From: Topomyia yanbarensis
Lineage: Eukaryota > Arthropoda > Insecta > Diptera > Culicidae
Assembly: GCF_030247195.1 (NCBI RefSeq)
Contig: NC_080672.1
Location: 309,225,115-309,289,114, forward strand
Direction: 5' to 3'
DNA: 64,000 bases
Shown: positions 1 through 12,486 of the stretch, piece by piece
Layout of the letters: the number at the start of each line of letters is the position of its first letter
Position numbering within the stretch: the first letter of the stretch is position 1
Notes under the pieces: model-generated
Told to the model about the DNA's origin: nothing
Databases searched by the model: none
The model's input: only the letters and a program-made list of their open reading frames with translations
Position numbers and translations under genes: made by a program

Positions 1-1538
1 AAGGTTGTGGAACGGCGACTGCTATTACTGAACTCACTGATGAGCTAATCCGTGAAATTGACCAAAAAAAGGTCGTGGGGGGCTTATTCATCGACCTTAA
101 GAAAGCATTCGATACAATAAACCACAGAATCTTATTAGAAAAGCTCGACCGATATGGGATAAGAGGTGTTGCCAATGAATTGATTAGAAGTTATCTAACA
201 GATCGAAAGCAATTTGTGGTAATAAATGGTGCCCGCAGCACTCTACAACCGATTGACATAGGAGTTCCACAAGGGAGTAACATAGGTCCTCTGCTGTTCT
301 TGATTTTCATCAATGACTTAGGTAATTTGAAACTGCATGGGACTCCAAGGCTTTTTGCTGATGACACAGCATTGTTCTATCCCCATTCCAATGTTCAGCC
401 AATCATCAAATACATTGAATCCGATCTAGCGAGCCTCATCGAATATTTTAACGGCAATAATCTCTCACTGAATCTGACAAAAACAAAATATATGATATTT
501 CACTCGCCACGGAAAAAAATTTTGCCGCATTCCGATCCATTCGTCGGAACATTACTGATTGAAAAAGTTTCATCATTCCAATACTTAGGACTTCATTTAG
601 ACTCATGCCTTTCATGGGACATACACATTCAACATGTTGCCAACAAAATCTCATCACTATATGGTCTTATGAAAAGAGTACGTTGTTTTGTTCCCAAAGA
701 TGCACTATTGCAATTCTATTATGCATGCATTCACTCAATCATTCAATATTTGATTGTCGTCTGGGGTCACGCTGCCAAATCGAAACTGAAAAGGATTCAA
801 ATATTGCAAAATAGATGTATCAAAGTAATCTTTAATTTGCCTCCCTTATTTTCAACGGTTTTGTTATATACCAGTTTACGCCACAGAATTATCCCCGTTG
901 TTGGTTTACGAGATACTCAAACTATTATTTATGTACATAATATTTTAAACAACCCAAAATTTCATCACAACATTGTATTCTCAGCTAGAGTAAACCTTCA
1001 GAATACTAGAAGCGCAAACGAGCTACTGAGAAGCAGTGCATGCACAAACTTAGGTTTAACGCGCATCTCAATCCACGGACCTTCCAAATTTAACGCACTT
1101 CCTATTGCCTTGAAAACAGTAACAAATAACATCCTCTTTAAAAGCAAGCTTAAGCAGCATATGATACGAAACGTAAACGAATATATCTTGTAAGTGTGTC
1201 AACCATCTAAGTGTGTAGGTTTTTCTGGCTCCTGCTAGTTTTTTCCTACTTTTTATTCTTTTAATATTATTTAGCCTATTCTAATTTTCGTATTTGCTCG
1301 TAACCACAAACGTTATCACTTAGTTATAAATTTAGTATTTAGAATTCAAATAAGCTTTGTGAATCCCTTCAAAGGAACTTGATTCCACTGGGATTTCACT
1401 TTGTTCATTTTTTTGCTGTAGTTTATATCTCCGCGTATTTCTGTTTTGTTTTTATTATTGTTGTGTCCATTACCAGGGGACTCTCTGTGCGAGTTTCTTG
1501 GTATGGGGGATAGTGGAGGGTATTAAAAAAAAAAAAAA
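1..1538 (+). mobile_element. Non-LTR retrotransposon, CR1/L2 type, 3' part
   Basis: This is the 3' portion of a LINE whose 5' part lies before the window. It comprises an open RT reading frame (3-1193), about 330 bp of 3' untranslated sequence and a run of 14 A at 1525-1538. No RNase H domain follows the RT, as expected for CR1/L2-like rather than I/LOA-like elements. A target duplication cannot be tested because the 5' end is not in view. Confidence 0.8.
3..1193 (+). CDS. Reverse transcriptase, C-terminal ~397 residues (partial ORF2)
   Basis: The frame is already open at base 3, so the GTG at 75 is not a start; codons before it read GCGTATAITEL, the usual segment just before RT motif 3. Palm motifs follow in order: FIDLKKAFDT near 80-115, GVPQGSNIGPLLFLIFIND near 260-315 and catalytic FADDTALF near 354-377. 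The C-terminal tail ends in a basic stretch (FKSKLKQHMIRNV) typical of CR1/L2 ORF2 proteins, with no RNase H. The enzyme would copy element RNA at a nicked chromosomal target. There is no internal stop or frameshift over almost 1.2 kb, so this is one of the younger copies here. The endonuclease and ORF1 lie upstream of the window and their condition is unknown. Confidence 0.85.
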   Translation, partial: GCGTATAITELTDELIREIDQKKVVGGLFIDLKKAFDTINHRILLEKLDRYGIRGVANELIRSYLTDRKQFVVINGARSTLQPIDIGVPQGSNIGPLLFLIFINDLGNLKLHGTPRLFADDTALFYPHSNVQPIIKYIESDLASLIEYFNGNNLSLNLTKTKYMIFHSPRKKILPHSDPFVGTLLIEKVSSFQYLGLHLDSCLSWDIHIQHVANKISSLYGLMKRVRCFVPKDALLQFYYACIHSIIQYLIVVWGHAAKSKLKRIQILQNRCIKVIFNLPPLFSTVLLYTSLRHRIIPVVGLRDTQTIIYVHNILNNPKFHHNIVFSARVNLQNTRSANELLRSSACTNLGLTRISIHGPSKFNALPIALKTVTNNILFKSKLKQHMIRNVNEYIL

Positions 1539-2048
1539 CGTCTTTATGCCTAACGACCATTATTCCTAACGTGTTTATGTCTAATGGGGTACACCCGTCT
1601 CTAACATCAATTAAGGGGTTCGCCACGAAAGGATTTCCATGGCTTTAGTTCAAGAACCGTAAAAATTCTGTCTTGGAAAGCTACAAAACCCCGCCTTCGC
1701 AGATTTCAGCAAAAATGGCATGAGTAATCCACTTGAAAAGCCTCTTGCATGTATACTCGCACATTGTGCTATTAACGCATGTCTTATATCTGCCCTCGCG
1801 ATAATTGTGCTGGCACAGTCAATACTACTGTTAATAACACAGAAATGAATTACGTTTGTACGGCATATTTGCTACAAAATAAATCATCGCCGTCTGATGA
1901 TTGCAAAAGATTTGAATCATACTGTCACATAAATAGGCTTTAACTGATTTGCATCAAAGCAAATACACCCCCCCCCCTCCCCACCCGCGAACATCTTGAG
2001 GAAAATTACATATTTATTCGAGAGGCGCAGAACTGATAGGATACTTAA
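1539..2048. other. No gene recognised
   Basis: AT-rich sequence between the poly(A) tail and the TTAA element. I see only a short poly(C) run (1968-1977) and no protein similarity in any frame. Confidence 0.5.
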
Positions 2049-2164
2049 CCCTCCAGCACTCGTGTGAATGGCTCCCCGAATGAGCAGCCGCTGGTGCTGG
2101 AAGAAGATTTCGCCAGAATTTCGGAAGGTGTTGCACAAAATACAACGGCCCGAGTGCCGGAGGG
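2049..2164. mobile_element. piggyBac-type MITE, copy 1 (116 bp)
   Basis: A short element with inverted ends CCCTCCAGCACTCG and CGAGTGCCGGAGGG, flanked on both sides by TTAA (2045-2048 and 2165-2168). Ends starting CCCT next to a TTAA target are the signature of piggyBac-superfamily elements. It has no coding capacity. A second copy lies at 14106-14224. It abuts the retrotransposon relic downstream. Confidence 0.8.
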
Positions 2165-2177
2165 TTAAGCAGTACAA

Positions 2178-5100
2178 ATCAGCATATACTCAACTTAGGG
2201 AAATGCCCAACATGTGCACGATCTGGAGGGGAAAAGATGTTCGATATAACTCTCTGCTCCGACAGTACTACGCATGAGTTGGCAAACTGGTTCGTACCGA
2301 ACGAGCTCAAACCATCGTTATCCGATCATAGATACATCCTCTGCAATCATTCAAACGTCTTGTTAGATATTGTCGCATATTGTAATCCCAACTCTACGAA
2401 CTTTACGAAGAGGGTTGGGCGACTAGATTTCATGGGTATTTTCTAACGATTTAATCTCCAAGTGGACTTGGATGAGGTCGTGGATAAAACAAACTCACTC
2501 ATAGTAGCAGTATACCAGGAGGCTTGCACGCTTCGAGTTAAGCGTGCTTCTAGTGAAACTCCTTGGTGAAATGCCGCACTAGCTAGATGTAAAAAATTGT
2601 GTAGAAAAGCATGGAATCGTAGACGCAGAGACGGGTCGAAGACATTTAAGTTGACTCACAAAACTTATAGAAATGTTCAGGGGCGGATACAGAAAAAAAT
2701 TTCGGGAGGGGTCCGAATTTTCGATTTTAAAATTAAGATTGCACAATTTGTAATATGTAATAATCTTATTTAATGGATATCAGTTTTGCTGGTCAATTTT
2801 TTTTTTGAATGATTATGAAAATAATATAAAATTTAAACTCATTTAAAATTTCTCAACAAATAAAACAATTTCGGAGGGGGCCCGGACCCCCAGAACCCTC
2901 CCCCTGGATCCGCCACTGGAAATGTTCGGTCCTGCTGGGGAGGGTCTTAACTGGTTTGGTCTCCCCAACATAGAACGTATCTTGATTCCAGTAGTAGTAC
3001 GGGGGGTCTTATGGTTTTGAAACACCATCCGGGTAAATATTATGCGTGGTGACTAATCCTCGTGCGCCACAATAACCATTCCAGGGATATTTTTAATGAG
3101 ACCATCCTATTTACACAGATACATAACTTGAACACTTATTCCGAATCTAAATCTACATTGAACGAATATAATAAAAATAGAGGTGAGGCGGTTACCTCCC
3201 TTGGCCTTCGATATAATACTGACTCGAAACTTAATACAATCGGCGATCTGATGAACATCAAGACAAAACGTATCAGTGTTGATTACAGTATTAGTGAAGC
3301 TACATATCCTAAGGCTGTGAATAAACTCCGTGCTATTGTATGTCTACCGTCCGCTTCAGGACTGTAGTGTTGTATCGACTGTACTCTCCAACAGGTCCTC
3401 TTAGCGAAATAAGGCTTGTTCGCGACAAAATCAAGGCACCTAAAACATATATGTTGATCTCTTAAAAATGAAATATTTCTCACAGATGTGGACGTATATC
3501 TGTTCCATTTAAAAATACATAATTTGTTAATAATGCAAAACACCACTGGCTTAGTGAGAAGACGCCAAAACAGAAAGAATACACAATCACTGCACTAAAA
3601 TCGTTTCTGTAAACAAATCTTTCTGGTAGATATTCTGGGGTACCGTGGCTGTTAGCACGCAATGTTTACTGATTCATGCAGTGTGGGTAGACTTCCCTAT
3701 CATTAATCTCTATCTATCATTAATTACTTTGTTACCTCATTTCATTACATATCATTATAGACGAATTTCGCGCTAAATCGTATTCAGAATTGGCCCCACT
3801 TGAGACATTTTGACTCCATTACGAACACGATACACGCAATGCTCAGCAACCGACATCTGTGTTCATCGTTGTGACATGTAGGGATTAAGAAATTGAATGT
3901 TTATCAAGCTGGTGTGCTGTCATGACTTTCACGGTACCTTGTCGCCGATGGCTTGTCGAGGAAACTTAACGAACTTGGATTTCCATCATATGATTATCAT
4001 ATAACGTTCACCGGCATTCGCATTAACACTGAATTGATGCCGCAAGCCTTATGTGCTGTTGAGCAATTGTGTCCTCATGTTGGACTATCAGTTAATCCAA
4101 ATAAAACATCACTGCTACTTTTTACGCACTTTTTCGGGGCTTTGACTCTGAAATTGTCACAGATCAATTTAAGTATGTTGGAGTAATTTTTGGCTCTATG
4201 TTCAATTGGTCTGCTCTCATGCAATTTAGAATCAAAAGAGCTGGAATGACCTTCGGCCAATGCAGACGAGTGGAAACCCAACAACCTACAGTGATCCTAG
4301 ACATCAATTGCTAGACAAATACTGACATATTGGGGCCTTGTGTGACAGCAGAATTAAAAAGTCACGATAATTCAGTCAAAGAGATTTGTCCTAATGGCAA
4401 TGACAGGTGCTTGCACGGCAATGCCTACTCTCTTGTACATACCATCTCGAGTCTACTGGGCTCTAAAACAGTACCCCGATAGATCGAACCACTAGCCACA
4501 CGATATTGAGGCCACAAATGGTAATTTGGGATGAGTATAATTACTCCCAGTGGCCTTACACTCACATATAAATACTTTTTTTAAACTTTCAATGTGAGAA
4601 TTTCATTTTCGTGAGGAATGGCTGTCATACTGTATGTAGCGCCAACTAGAAGAATAGCTAGTTTGTAACACTGACAGTTCTTTGTTGGAAGGCTGAGTTG
4701 GTGTTGGTGTCTTCTTTCGTGAAATGAGATAAAACCTATATTATTCACTGCACCGGATTGCAAGCTGAAAATCTTCGCGATTCTGTGTCGCGTACAATCG
4801 GCACTTCAAATTTATTTTTGCTCTGACCAAAACACTTATCTTTCGATCTGTTTTTCCGTTGGATACCAACAAAAAATCTTAAGTAAGGTATTTACACTTA
4901 CGTCCAAACTTAAAAAGATGAATTTATTATAGTAATCGCATGTCAAACTCAACTCGAAGAACTCAGCATTTCAAACGCAATCTACTTTTGATGGGGAACC
5001 TGACATACCGGTATTACTGGAAATGAACTAGCGGACGAGTTAGCAAGAGCAGGCGCTACAACTGACTTCGTTGGTCCCAAACCATTATTACCACTATCTA

Positions 5101-5395
5101 TTAGTTGGATAAAGCATAATATTTGCTCTTGAGCAGCGCCCGAACATGCCAACTACTGGCGTAGTTTGCAAACTTGCATTCAAACAAAAAAATTTATGCC
5201 GGTTGTGAGTCCAAAAATGTTAAAGAATTTGCTAAATTGTTCCATACATACTCGAGTGAAGCATTCTATTCACAAACAAATTATTGCGAACTCAATTATC
5301 ACATGACTAATATTCAGCGTGCTGAGTATTATTTGTGTGACCCTTGTGAACCTCATTACAGAATTTGATATGTAACTGCCCTGCAGTAATGCGAT
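2178..5395 (+). pseudogene. Decayed EN-RT-RNase H retrotransposon (LOA/R1/Jockey-like)
   Basis: An old ORF2 relic is recognisable in pieces. The endonuclease end is at about 2200-2450 (ITLCS, then ELKPSLSDHRYIL), followed by a basic linker at 2560-2670 (CKKLCRKAWNRRRRDG). RT palm is at about 3915-4190 (GVLS, VADGLSRKLNELGFPSY, then VGLSVNPNKTSLLLF). The RNase H end is at about 5000-5110 (ITGNELADELARAGATT), and a C-terminal Cys segment spans about 5170-5395. The catalytic ADD expected after GFPSY is missing: the sequence runs directly into DYHI. Multiple stops and frameshifts confirm it is dead. The frame at 3062-3367 (101 codons) lies between the EN and RT pieces but I do not recognise its product. 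A hAT MITE (2678-2918) interrupts it. Confidence 0.7.
2678..2918. mobile_element. hAT-type MITE with perfect 8-bp target duplication
   Basis: A 241-bp non-coding element starting CAGGGGCGGATACAG and ending CTGGATCCGCCACTG, which are inverted repeats with two mismatches. The 8-bp direct repeat GAAATGTT flanks it exactly (2670-2677 and 2919-2926). An 8-bp duplication with CAG...CTG ends is diagnostic of the hAT superfamily. It sits inside the retrotransposon relic, so it inserted later. Confidence 0.9.
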
Positions 5396-5454
5396 AGCGT
5401 ATCTTAAAAGTTGGTTCTCTATATATAGACTTACATGTATACAGGGAGCTAAAA

Positions 5455-5635
5455 CTTAAGGTTGGACAGAGAATGGGCAAAAATCGAAAACGAAAAAAGC
5501 AGTTTTTTTCACACCGTGTGTTAGATCTTCATAAAAATCAATCAGCTTATGTAGAATGTTGTTACAGTACTGCTGATTGATTTTTATGAAGATCTAACAC
5601 ATGGTGTGGAAAAACCGTTTCTGTTCAACTTTAAG
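5455..5635. repeat. Foldback element / long hairpin
   Basis: Two arms (5504-5546 and 5572-5614, about 43 bp with few mismatches) pair around a 25-nt loop. Weaker pairing extends outward to CTTAAG at 5455 and CTTTAAG at 5629-5635. It is a typical miniature foldback element. As RNA it would be a long hairpin that could feed small-RNA processing (inference). No clear target duplication is visible. Confidence 0.65.
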
Positions 5636-7135
5636 GATGTGTTTTCATATCTAACCCAGTGCAATAAAGAGCTATGGACTTTATCAGTAGGATTCATTAT
5701 CCCTTCTGGAGTGAAGAGTTGTTTACTGTTTTGTGTTGTGATTGTATTGCGTTGTCATTTTTCATCTTCAACCTTTCCCTTTCCATGAGGAAAATAATGA
5801 GAAAATCATTGGAGCCGCGTAATTGATCGCGTTAAAAAGAATGTTGTGAAATTTTTTTCGTGCAATCTGGATGATTCATTGTTGCTTATAGAGAATCACA
5901 ATTAAATTACGAAAATGGCGATTTTCTTTAATAATTGTTTTTACCGAATCAGTTTGCAAAATAAATCGAAAACTACTGCACTCCTTGATTGCACTTACTT
6001 AGCCAAAATCCACGGCCAAAATTATTTTGCACGTTTTAAACCGTTATTAAAAATTGTAGAGAAGTAAAAAAGATTTTTGATGGGTTTGGACATTTATAAG
6101 TGAATAATAACCGTATTAACTCTCCTAACGTGCAATAAAATGTGCCTAGATTTTCTTTGGGGAAATCAGTTCTTTGGTAAGTTCTCCTCTCAACTGCCGA
6201 TCTCATTTTCGACAACCATCGTAGTAAATTGCTCCAGTATTTGACAACGAGATCTCCAAGTCTATTTTTTTCAGTGTAAGAGAGGGAAAACATCCATAGA
6301 AAAGTTTTGTTCAAATCGGCGATGGTCATGGTTTATGGTCGACCGCTTTCTCATGAAATTCCTCTTAAGGTAATTCATCAAAAATAATTTGATTAAAATA
6401 TTTAAAATATTTGTTCAATTTATTACAAACAAAAAGGGTCATGGCAAATGTTGGCTATTACAGTCGCATCTCTCCTAGTATTGATCAATAGATAGTAAAA
6501 AAATGTTCTAATACTCATCGAAACTGATCCTTACGCACTAGAGTCAAACAAAACACTCCATTTTGATCATTTTATTTTACTTTTTGAAAATCAGTACGCC
6601 GTCTTAACACACTTACGAAGCTTTTTTTGTCAAACAGTGTAATTCTGTATTCCGGATCTAATGAAATTAAATTAGCTTTGGCGGGATTTACCTTCAGAAA
6701 TATTTAGTGATTCCTCAAGTCTAACGAGATTAGATGGCAAATTGTATGAGGATCTGTAATAAATCCTCAATTCCACACACATTCATTTGTACTATTCTAG
6801 TATAAGCAAACAAATGTTAGATCATTCCGTAAGAATTCATTTAGCTCATAGAATTATTCAAATAATACACTTACAAAAATAGCCAGCCTGGTTGATCGCA
6901 CAATCTGAATTAGAGTATACAGGAGGTGTCTTCTATATTTCCGAATTAGGCACACCCTGCTACATATTTGGCGTAGACGAGTTATCGAAAGGACATTTTT
7001 GACAAATATTTATTGAATATTTTCAGAGTTCATTCGTGGTCGCAGTTCATCGAAGAAGGACGTTCAAAATTGTTTGTTGTTCCGAAAAATTATATTTTAT
7101 ATTGGATGTGAGAATTGATTGTGAAAAATTGTACT
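5636..7135. other. No gene recognised
   Basis: AT-rich DNA with no protein similarity. The 97-codon minus-strand frame at 6036-6329 has no recognisable motif and is probably chance. Confidence 0.5.
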
Positions 7136-7137
7136 TA

Positions 7138-7797
7138 TGGGTCATTCCACGTCAGATTTACAACCAATAGTTCAATTACTTCCAAATTTTTTCTTGCGTT
7201 ATTTGGCTAAAAATAATTGGAACGTATTTTGTGTTATGGAAAAATATGATTTGTTACATGACATGAGTTTTTGAACTTTGGAAGTTTAAAAAATTTTAAC
7301 ATTTTTCAATCACAGATAACTCGGAAAGTATTCGATGTATGAAGAAAATAAATAAAAAAGTTTTGATTGTAGGTATCCTATGTATTCTGCAAATTTTTAT
7401 AAACAAATTGATTTTTTAAAGGTTGACCAAATGCTTTTTCTTAATTTTTCCATTAAATGTAAAAAAGATCATTCTGAAATTTGAACTCAATTTTTTCAAT
7501 GTAATTATAAATATTTTCAAAAAAATGAAAAAAAGAAATAATGTTTTTTGAAAAAATATTTAATTGGTTTCTAAGAATTGCAGAACACGGGTATCACATT
7601 AAATAGTTTCCGAGTTATCAGTGATTGAGAAATGTTCAATTTTATAAACTTCAAAAGTTCAAAAACTCATAACTTGAAAAAAAATCATATTCAGTGGTAA
7701 CAAAAAAATACGTGTCAATAAATTTTAGATAAAGAGTGCAAAAAAATATTAGCAAGGAATTAAAATTTTGGTTATAAAACTGACGTGGAATGACCCC
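7138..7797. mobile_element. TA-target long-inverted-repeat element (660 bp)
   Basis: Ends TGGGTCATTCCACGTCAG and, read inward from the other side, GGGGTCATTCCACGTCAG, are bordered by TA (7136-7137 and 7798-7799). Internal arms are also inverted: the 'gagtttttgaacttt' / 'cataact' blocks near 7265-7320 and 7610-7675 mirror each other. There is no coding capacity. TA duplication points to a Tc1/mariner-like mobiliser. A related left end occurs at 47005. Confidence 0.75.
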
Positions 7798-7986
7798 TAT
7801 ACTCATATTGAGACACATCAATATCAAAATACTGATATTGCAAAAACATTCGGCCGACAAAAAAAATTGCTGTCATTAGATCCCAAATATCTTACCAACC
7901 GCTTAAAAATAGGTTTCTGTTCATTGATCGAAACGAATACTTTTAAAAAAATCCAGTGTAATACATGTCGTGAAAAATGACGAATA

Positions 7987-8943
7987 GGTGAACATGGGGA
8001 GACTTGACCGAGCGCAAAATTCTATTTTTGGCTATGGCGTCTTCTATTCGATTCTCAAATTTTTTTCAAAAATATTTGTGTACTTGTTTCGATCCCTTAA
8101 GGTAATCTTAATAGTTTGTAATGAAATATTGATTCCGTACAGAAAATATTACGTGATTAATAAATTTGCATTAAATTATGTAATTTTTATCAAACTTTGT
8201 ATGGACATATCTACTCGACTACTAATTACTATTAATGTACTAATATACCACCTTAATCCTTGTGAAGCAGTGAAATGATTTTACATAAATTGGTGGATTG
8301 GAATAGTTATTACTAGAATTTGCATGACATTGAACGCAATAACTAATGTTGGGGAAACTTGACCAAGATTTTTTGGGGAGACTTGACCAAGTGGCAATTA
8401 GCTGAAGAAAGATACAAAATTCCTGATATTTATTATGCCATAAAAAATCCACCTCAGTCATAAGTCTTTATATTTTAGTATTAGTAAACAAAGTTAGCAA
8501 TAGTAGGACTGATTTTGTGACGTGTGAACATGCAATGCAAGCAGTACAGTTAATCCTTAAAAAAATACATTACAAAATCGAAATTTATCAAATGCAACCC
8601 TTTTATATTATTCACTGCTACCTAAAGATTTCGACAATATGGAAAAAAATAATTACATTATGTTTTATGCCATTAGTTTTTGTTATGATTTTTCAAAATT
8701 CTCCTGATCAAGTCTCCCCACGCCTTGGTCAAGTCTCCCCGCAGTGGGGAGATTTGACAAAAAAACTATCACAGAAAAACTTTTGTAACTTTTCAAAAAT
8801 TAAATTAAAAATTCTACAAAAAATCATGAAGACGCACAATAACTTTGCACATTATATCTCAATGACTTTTGAGGGATTGAAGGCTTTTTTAGAGATTTAT
8901 GCAGTTTTAGCTGAAAACCTGGTCAAGTCTCTCCGTGTTCCCC
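7987..8943. mobile_element. TA-target element A1 with repeated GGGGAGACTTGACC motif (957 bp)
   Basis: The left end GGTGAACATGGGGAGAC and the right end (read inward) GGGGAACACGGAGAGAC are bordered by TA at 7985-7986 and 8944-8945. The subterminal motif GGGGAGACTTGACC or a near match occurs seven times: 7996, 8351, 8375 and 8746 forward; 8706, 8727 and 8921 reverse. Open frames inside (up to 167 codons at 8517-9020) have no recognisable domain and cross the element end, so I do not call them genes. The repeated motifs may be transposase binding sites (inference). Confidence 0.75.
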
Positions 8944-8945
8944 TA

Positions 8946-11790
8946 CTTGAATCTACGAAAATGAAGGGCAGTAGTCTGTGTGTGGGTTCACTAAGCAAAA
9001 CAAAGCAAGCGCGCCGCTAGTTGTGCGTAGAACAATTCATTCTAGATTATACACAATTTTTAGGATCAGAACTCCGTGGATAAATTAAGAAAACGTAGAC
9101 GGGCTTTTCTCCACCACGATAATGCAAGCTCCACACATCTAACGAGTGATTTTTTTAGTTGAACGTTTTGATAGATCCTCCACCGTACATGTACTTCTGA
9201 CTAGGAATCCAAAAAATTCCTTTTATCCCCAGAAATCAAAAATTAATGGCGGGATCAATGTTTTTCAACACAAGCGGTCAACAGCTTTAAAATGCATATG
9301 TTTTACTCCAGTAGGAATTAAGAAAGTGCCTTGAAAATTGTTTCAAAAGCATACAGAAAATGGAAGACCGTTTTTAAATACAAATGGATTACAACAATCA
9401 CCACAAATAAACCAACCTCAAGACTAAAATTAAAAAAAAAAAACGATGTAATAATTTTAAAATACGGTATTTGTGACTGACTAGTTGAAATACGATGACT
9501 AAACACAACTATCAACCGAGAACTGGAACTTCAATTGCACACCCTAGGTCATCAATTTCCTTACGAAGCCCAATCATACAATATATTTATAACTCCAGTC
9601 TCCACAATAACCCCTTCCGTTCGGCAATCGAATTCGCGAATCAACCCTTGCGTGTTTCCATGTTGCCCGCCTTCGACCTCATCCGCTAGGGTTCACTATT
9701 TAGTATCATATTTCACACATAGCGCTCGCTAGCAGCTTCGTGAGCTCATCGATTAAACAATAATTATAAATATCACGTTATCCTTCCATAAGTTTTTTTC
9801 CCTATTCATGATTGATCACAACTCGTCGACTGTTTCTGGTGTTCATGCCTGCAGCTCACTCCTCCGGTGTACGGCACACGTTGTCACCGCTATCGATTCC
9901 AAGCCCGACACGACCTACGGCCGGTCAGGATTAGCGCTAATATCTATGGAATGAGCTGAGCGGTGTGGCGCCAGAACACGCGTTCGTTCTTCATGTCCTT
10001 CCTAAACCAGTGAGCGCAAAATAACAACAAGCGACGCCATGCGACGACGTCCCATGCATCCTGCACCGCGACTCACTAAAAATTGTACCAGATTTAATTG
10101 GCAGAATATCGACTCGGATACTGCCTAGGGAATAACTACTTCACTCACGAGTTGATACGGATCAGCAGCACACACATAAAAAAACACCATTCTAGCTGCT
10201 ACAGGTGAGATAATGTAATACATTCACCCGGTAGCAGCAAGATTTATGCACTCTCACGAAACCACCGCCACCCCAACCGTGGGCGCGCTGCTAGTGAGCT
10301 TTTCCGCCCAGCCAAAGCAGTTTGGCACCATTTCCCTGTGATTACCTTTTCGCGATGCTGACACCACACACTTTCCGCACACGAGGATAAATAAACACGC
10401 TTTGCTTTGCCTCTCGTGAGGACGTTTTTTTTCAACCAGAACAGGAAACTTCACAGCACGCGATAACACGCCGTTGTAGAGCTGAGATTAGGACCTAATT
10501 TTCCACCCTCAAAGCACAGAATACCTAATGTATAAAGCTTTTACACTGCCACCATACTGGTTTTGCGGGTCGACCGGTACCGAACGATACGAATTCAACT
10601 CAGAGACTAAAAATAAAGAACATTCAATTCAATCAGACAGCCAGGCCTACCCGTTTGTGTTACTCTGATAGTAGCAACTGGAGATGCGAGAAGTGGCCGA
10701 GAGCGGGAGTAAACTTCACCGTTGCGCCTGCTGGAGAGAGTATGTAAGTGAACTTTCCGCGTGTTCAGTACCTGTACGTGCGACCCAACGCACATACCAG
10801 CTCATTGAAACATGCAGCTTGCTGTCTTATCCCTCAACCCGTAAAATAGCGTTCACAACAACCTGCCATCCGTCCCCATCACTGCTGGGTGAGAGTGAAA
10901 AGAGCGAGCAGCTTGTAATGTACAGCTTACTCGAAAAGTTCACTCCAGCGTCCACATGTTCGTATTAGTGTTGCTAAGTTTGAGAGCTGGAAAGCCAACA
11001 TACAAGCTCGGTTACACATACACACATCAAGCGAACAATTTTAGATTTTTTTGTGTTACTATTAAAGCACTGAAACACAAAGAATTTCCACCCTATGGGA
11101 AACACACCTGGTTGCGATCTACTTTTGCCAGCTAAATCAGCAAAGCTGCTATCCACTTCCTGTGAAGAATGCACTTCGTAAACCAACTTGTCAGGTATAC
11201 CACAACTTGCGACGAAACCACCGGGAGTCCGAACCGTATCAACCTGCTAGCTGAAAGCGAAACGTCACACAACGGAGAAAAAACGGAAGCTACTCTGCTC
11301 AACTGAAGGTTTCGGTGGTCCTGCGAGCTTCCGTTTGTATGTGTGTTTGACGGTGGTAGGATAAAACAAACCATAAAGCTCCGACCGATTGACACCCAGC
11401 GAGAGAGGAGATGCAACATGGCGGAGAATGCGCAATACGATCTCTGCTTATGCACAATACAGTCCATTCGGGCTAGGCTACACCAGCAGCAAGCAGCAAA
11501 CCCCCGGTCCGGACTGAGGAAAAGCGTGGAAAGCGCAAACATTTTCCAAGTGGCAATGAAGGCCTTTTCAAAGTTTGGTTGATTGGAAAGCTATGCGGGG
11601 AAAGCTTCCGCTTAATGAAAAGCGCAATGACGAGATGGCCGTTCGGAGGAACGTGTTTTGTGTGATGGTGACGCGTGGTACTTCAGAGAGATTTATCAAA
11701 TACTGGTTCGTTTTCCGTACAGAAAGCGTCAGAAGCAGTTCGAGTTTTGGAAGCGAAAATTTTCAAAATAAAATAATGATTAATTAGATG
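8946..11790. other. GC-richer block with few recognisable repeats
   Basis: From about 9500 to 11790 the base composition becomes more balanced than the surrounding AT-rich DNA and I recognise no transposon. Several frames of 60-136 codons occur (for example 11132-11542 minus and 11343-11582 plus). None shows a known motif and they overlap on both strands, so none is annotated as a gene. This could be an unexpressed remnant, host regulatory or untranslated sequence, or an unknown repeat. Confidence 0.4.
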
Positions 11791-12486
11791 GTTACAACAT
11801 TGTAGAACCTCGAAATTTAAAAGAATCGATTATTTTGCATTTTTGCAAAGTATAATCTTTCAAAAATATTCTACTCTGAAAAATTCAAACAAATCGGACT
11901 ATTATTTATCGAGATAACTTTGAAGGAAACCGTTTTCTACACAAAACCATATCTTCGCAGTTGATGACAATAAAATGCCAATTTTTTAAATCACAAATAT
12001 ACACAGGCTCGTTCCAAATCATGGAAAAAAGTACATTGTTAAAATTTGAACAAAATCGATGAACCCTGATCTATCTCCCAAAACAAGCTTAAACATTTTT
12101 GGCCAGAATGTATGGAGAAATACTCGCAGTTAACAGAATCGCCGCTAGAGGTCGCTGTAAACATCCGAACACGACCCTAGGAAAGAATTAAGCTTTTAAA
12201 GATATTACGCATAACTTTGTCGTGAAATTGCAGGACAAACGAACCGTTGATCGTGTAAAGTTGGATACTACTGCTTAACATTTGCAAAGGGTGCATTCCG
12301 CTTATGTATGTGAAGCACATGCAGGGGTAGGGCAAATTTAGGAAAACGCATATATCTCTGAAACAACGAAAGATATAAAATTATGATGTTCCACAAAGTT
12401 GTGGAGGGATAAATGGACTTCCAGTTTTTACTTGAAAGCTTCAGAATTTCTCCGCATGGTTACGGTAGCAATTTAAAAGAAATGTA

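Noticed and set aside
8517..9020. 167-codon frame as a possible gene
   Set aside because: It is within and runs over the end of TA element A1, has no known motif and is AT-driven.
11132..11582. 136-codon minus frame and 79-codon plus frame
   Set aside because: They overlap each other on opposite strands, show no recognisable domain and lack splice or promoter support.
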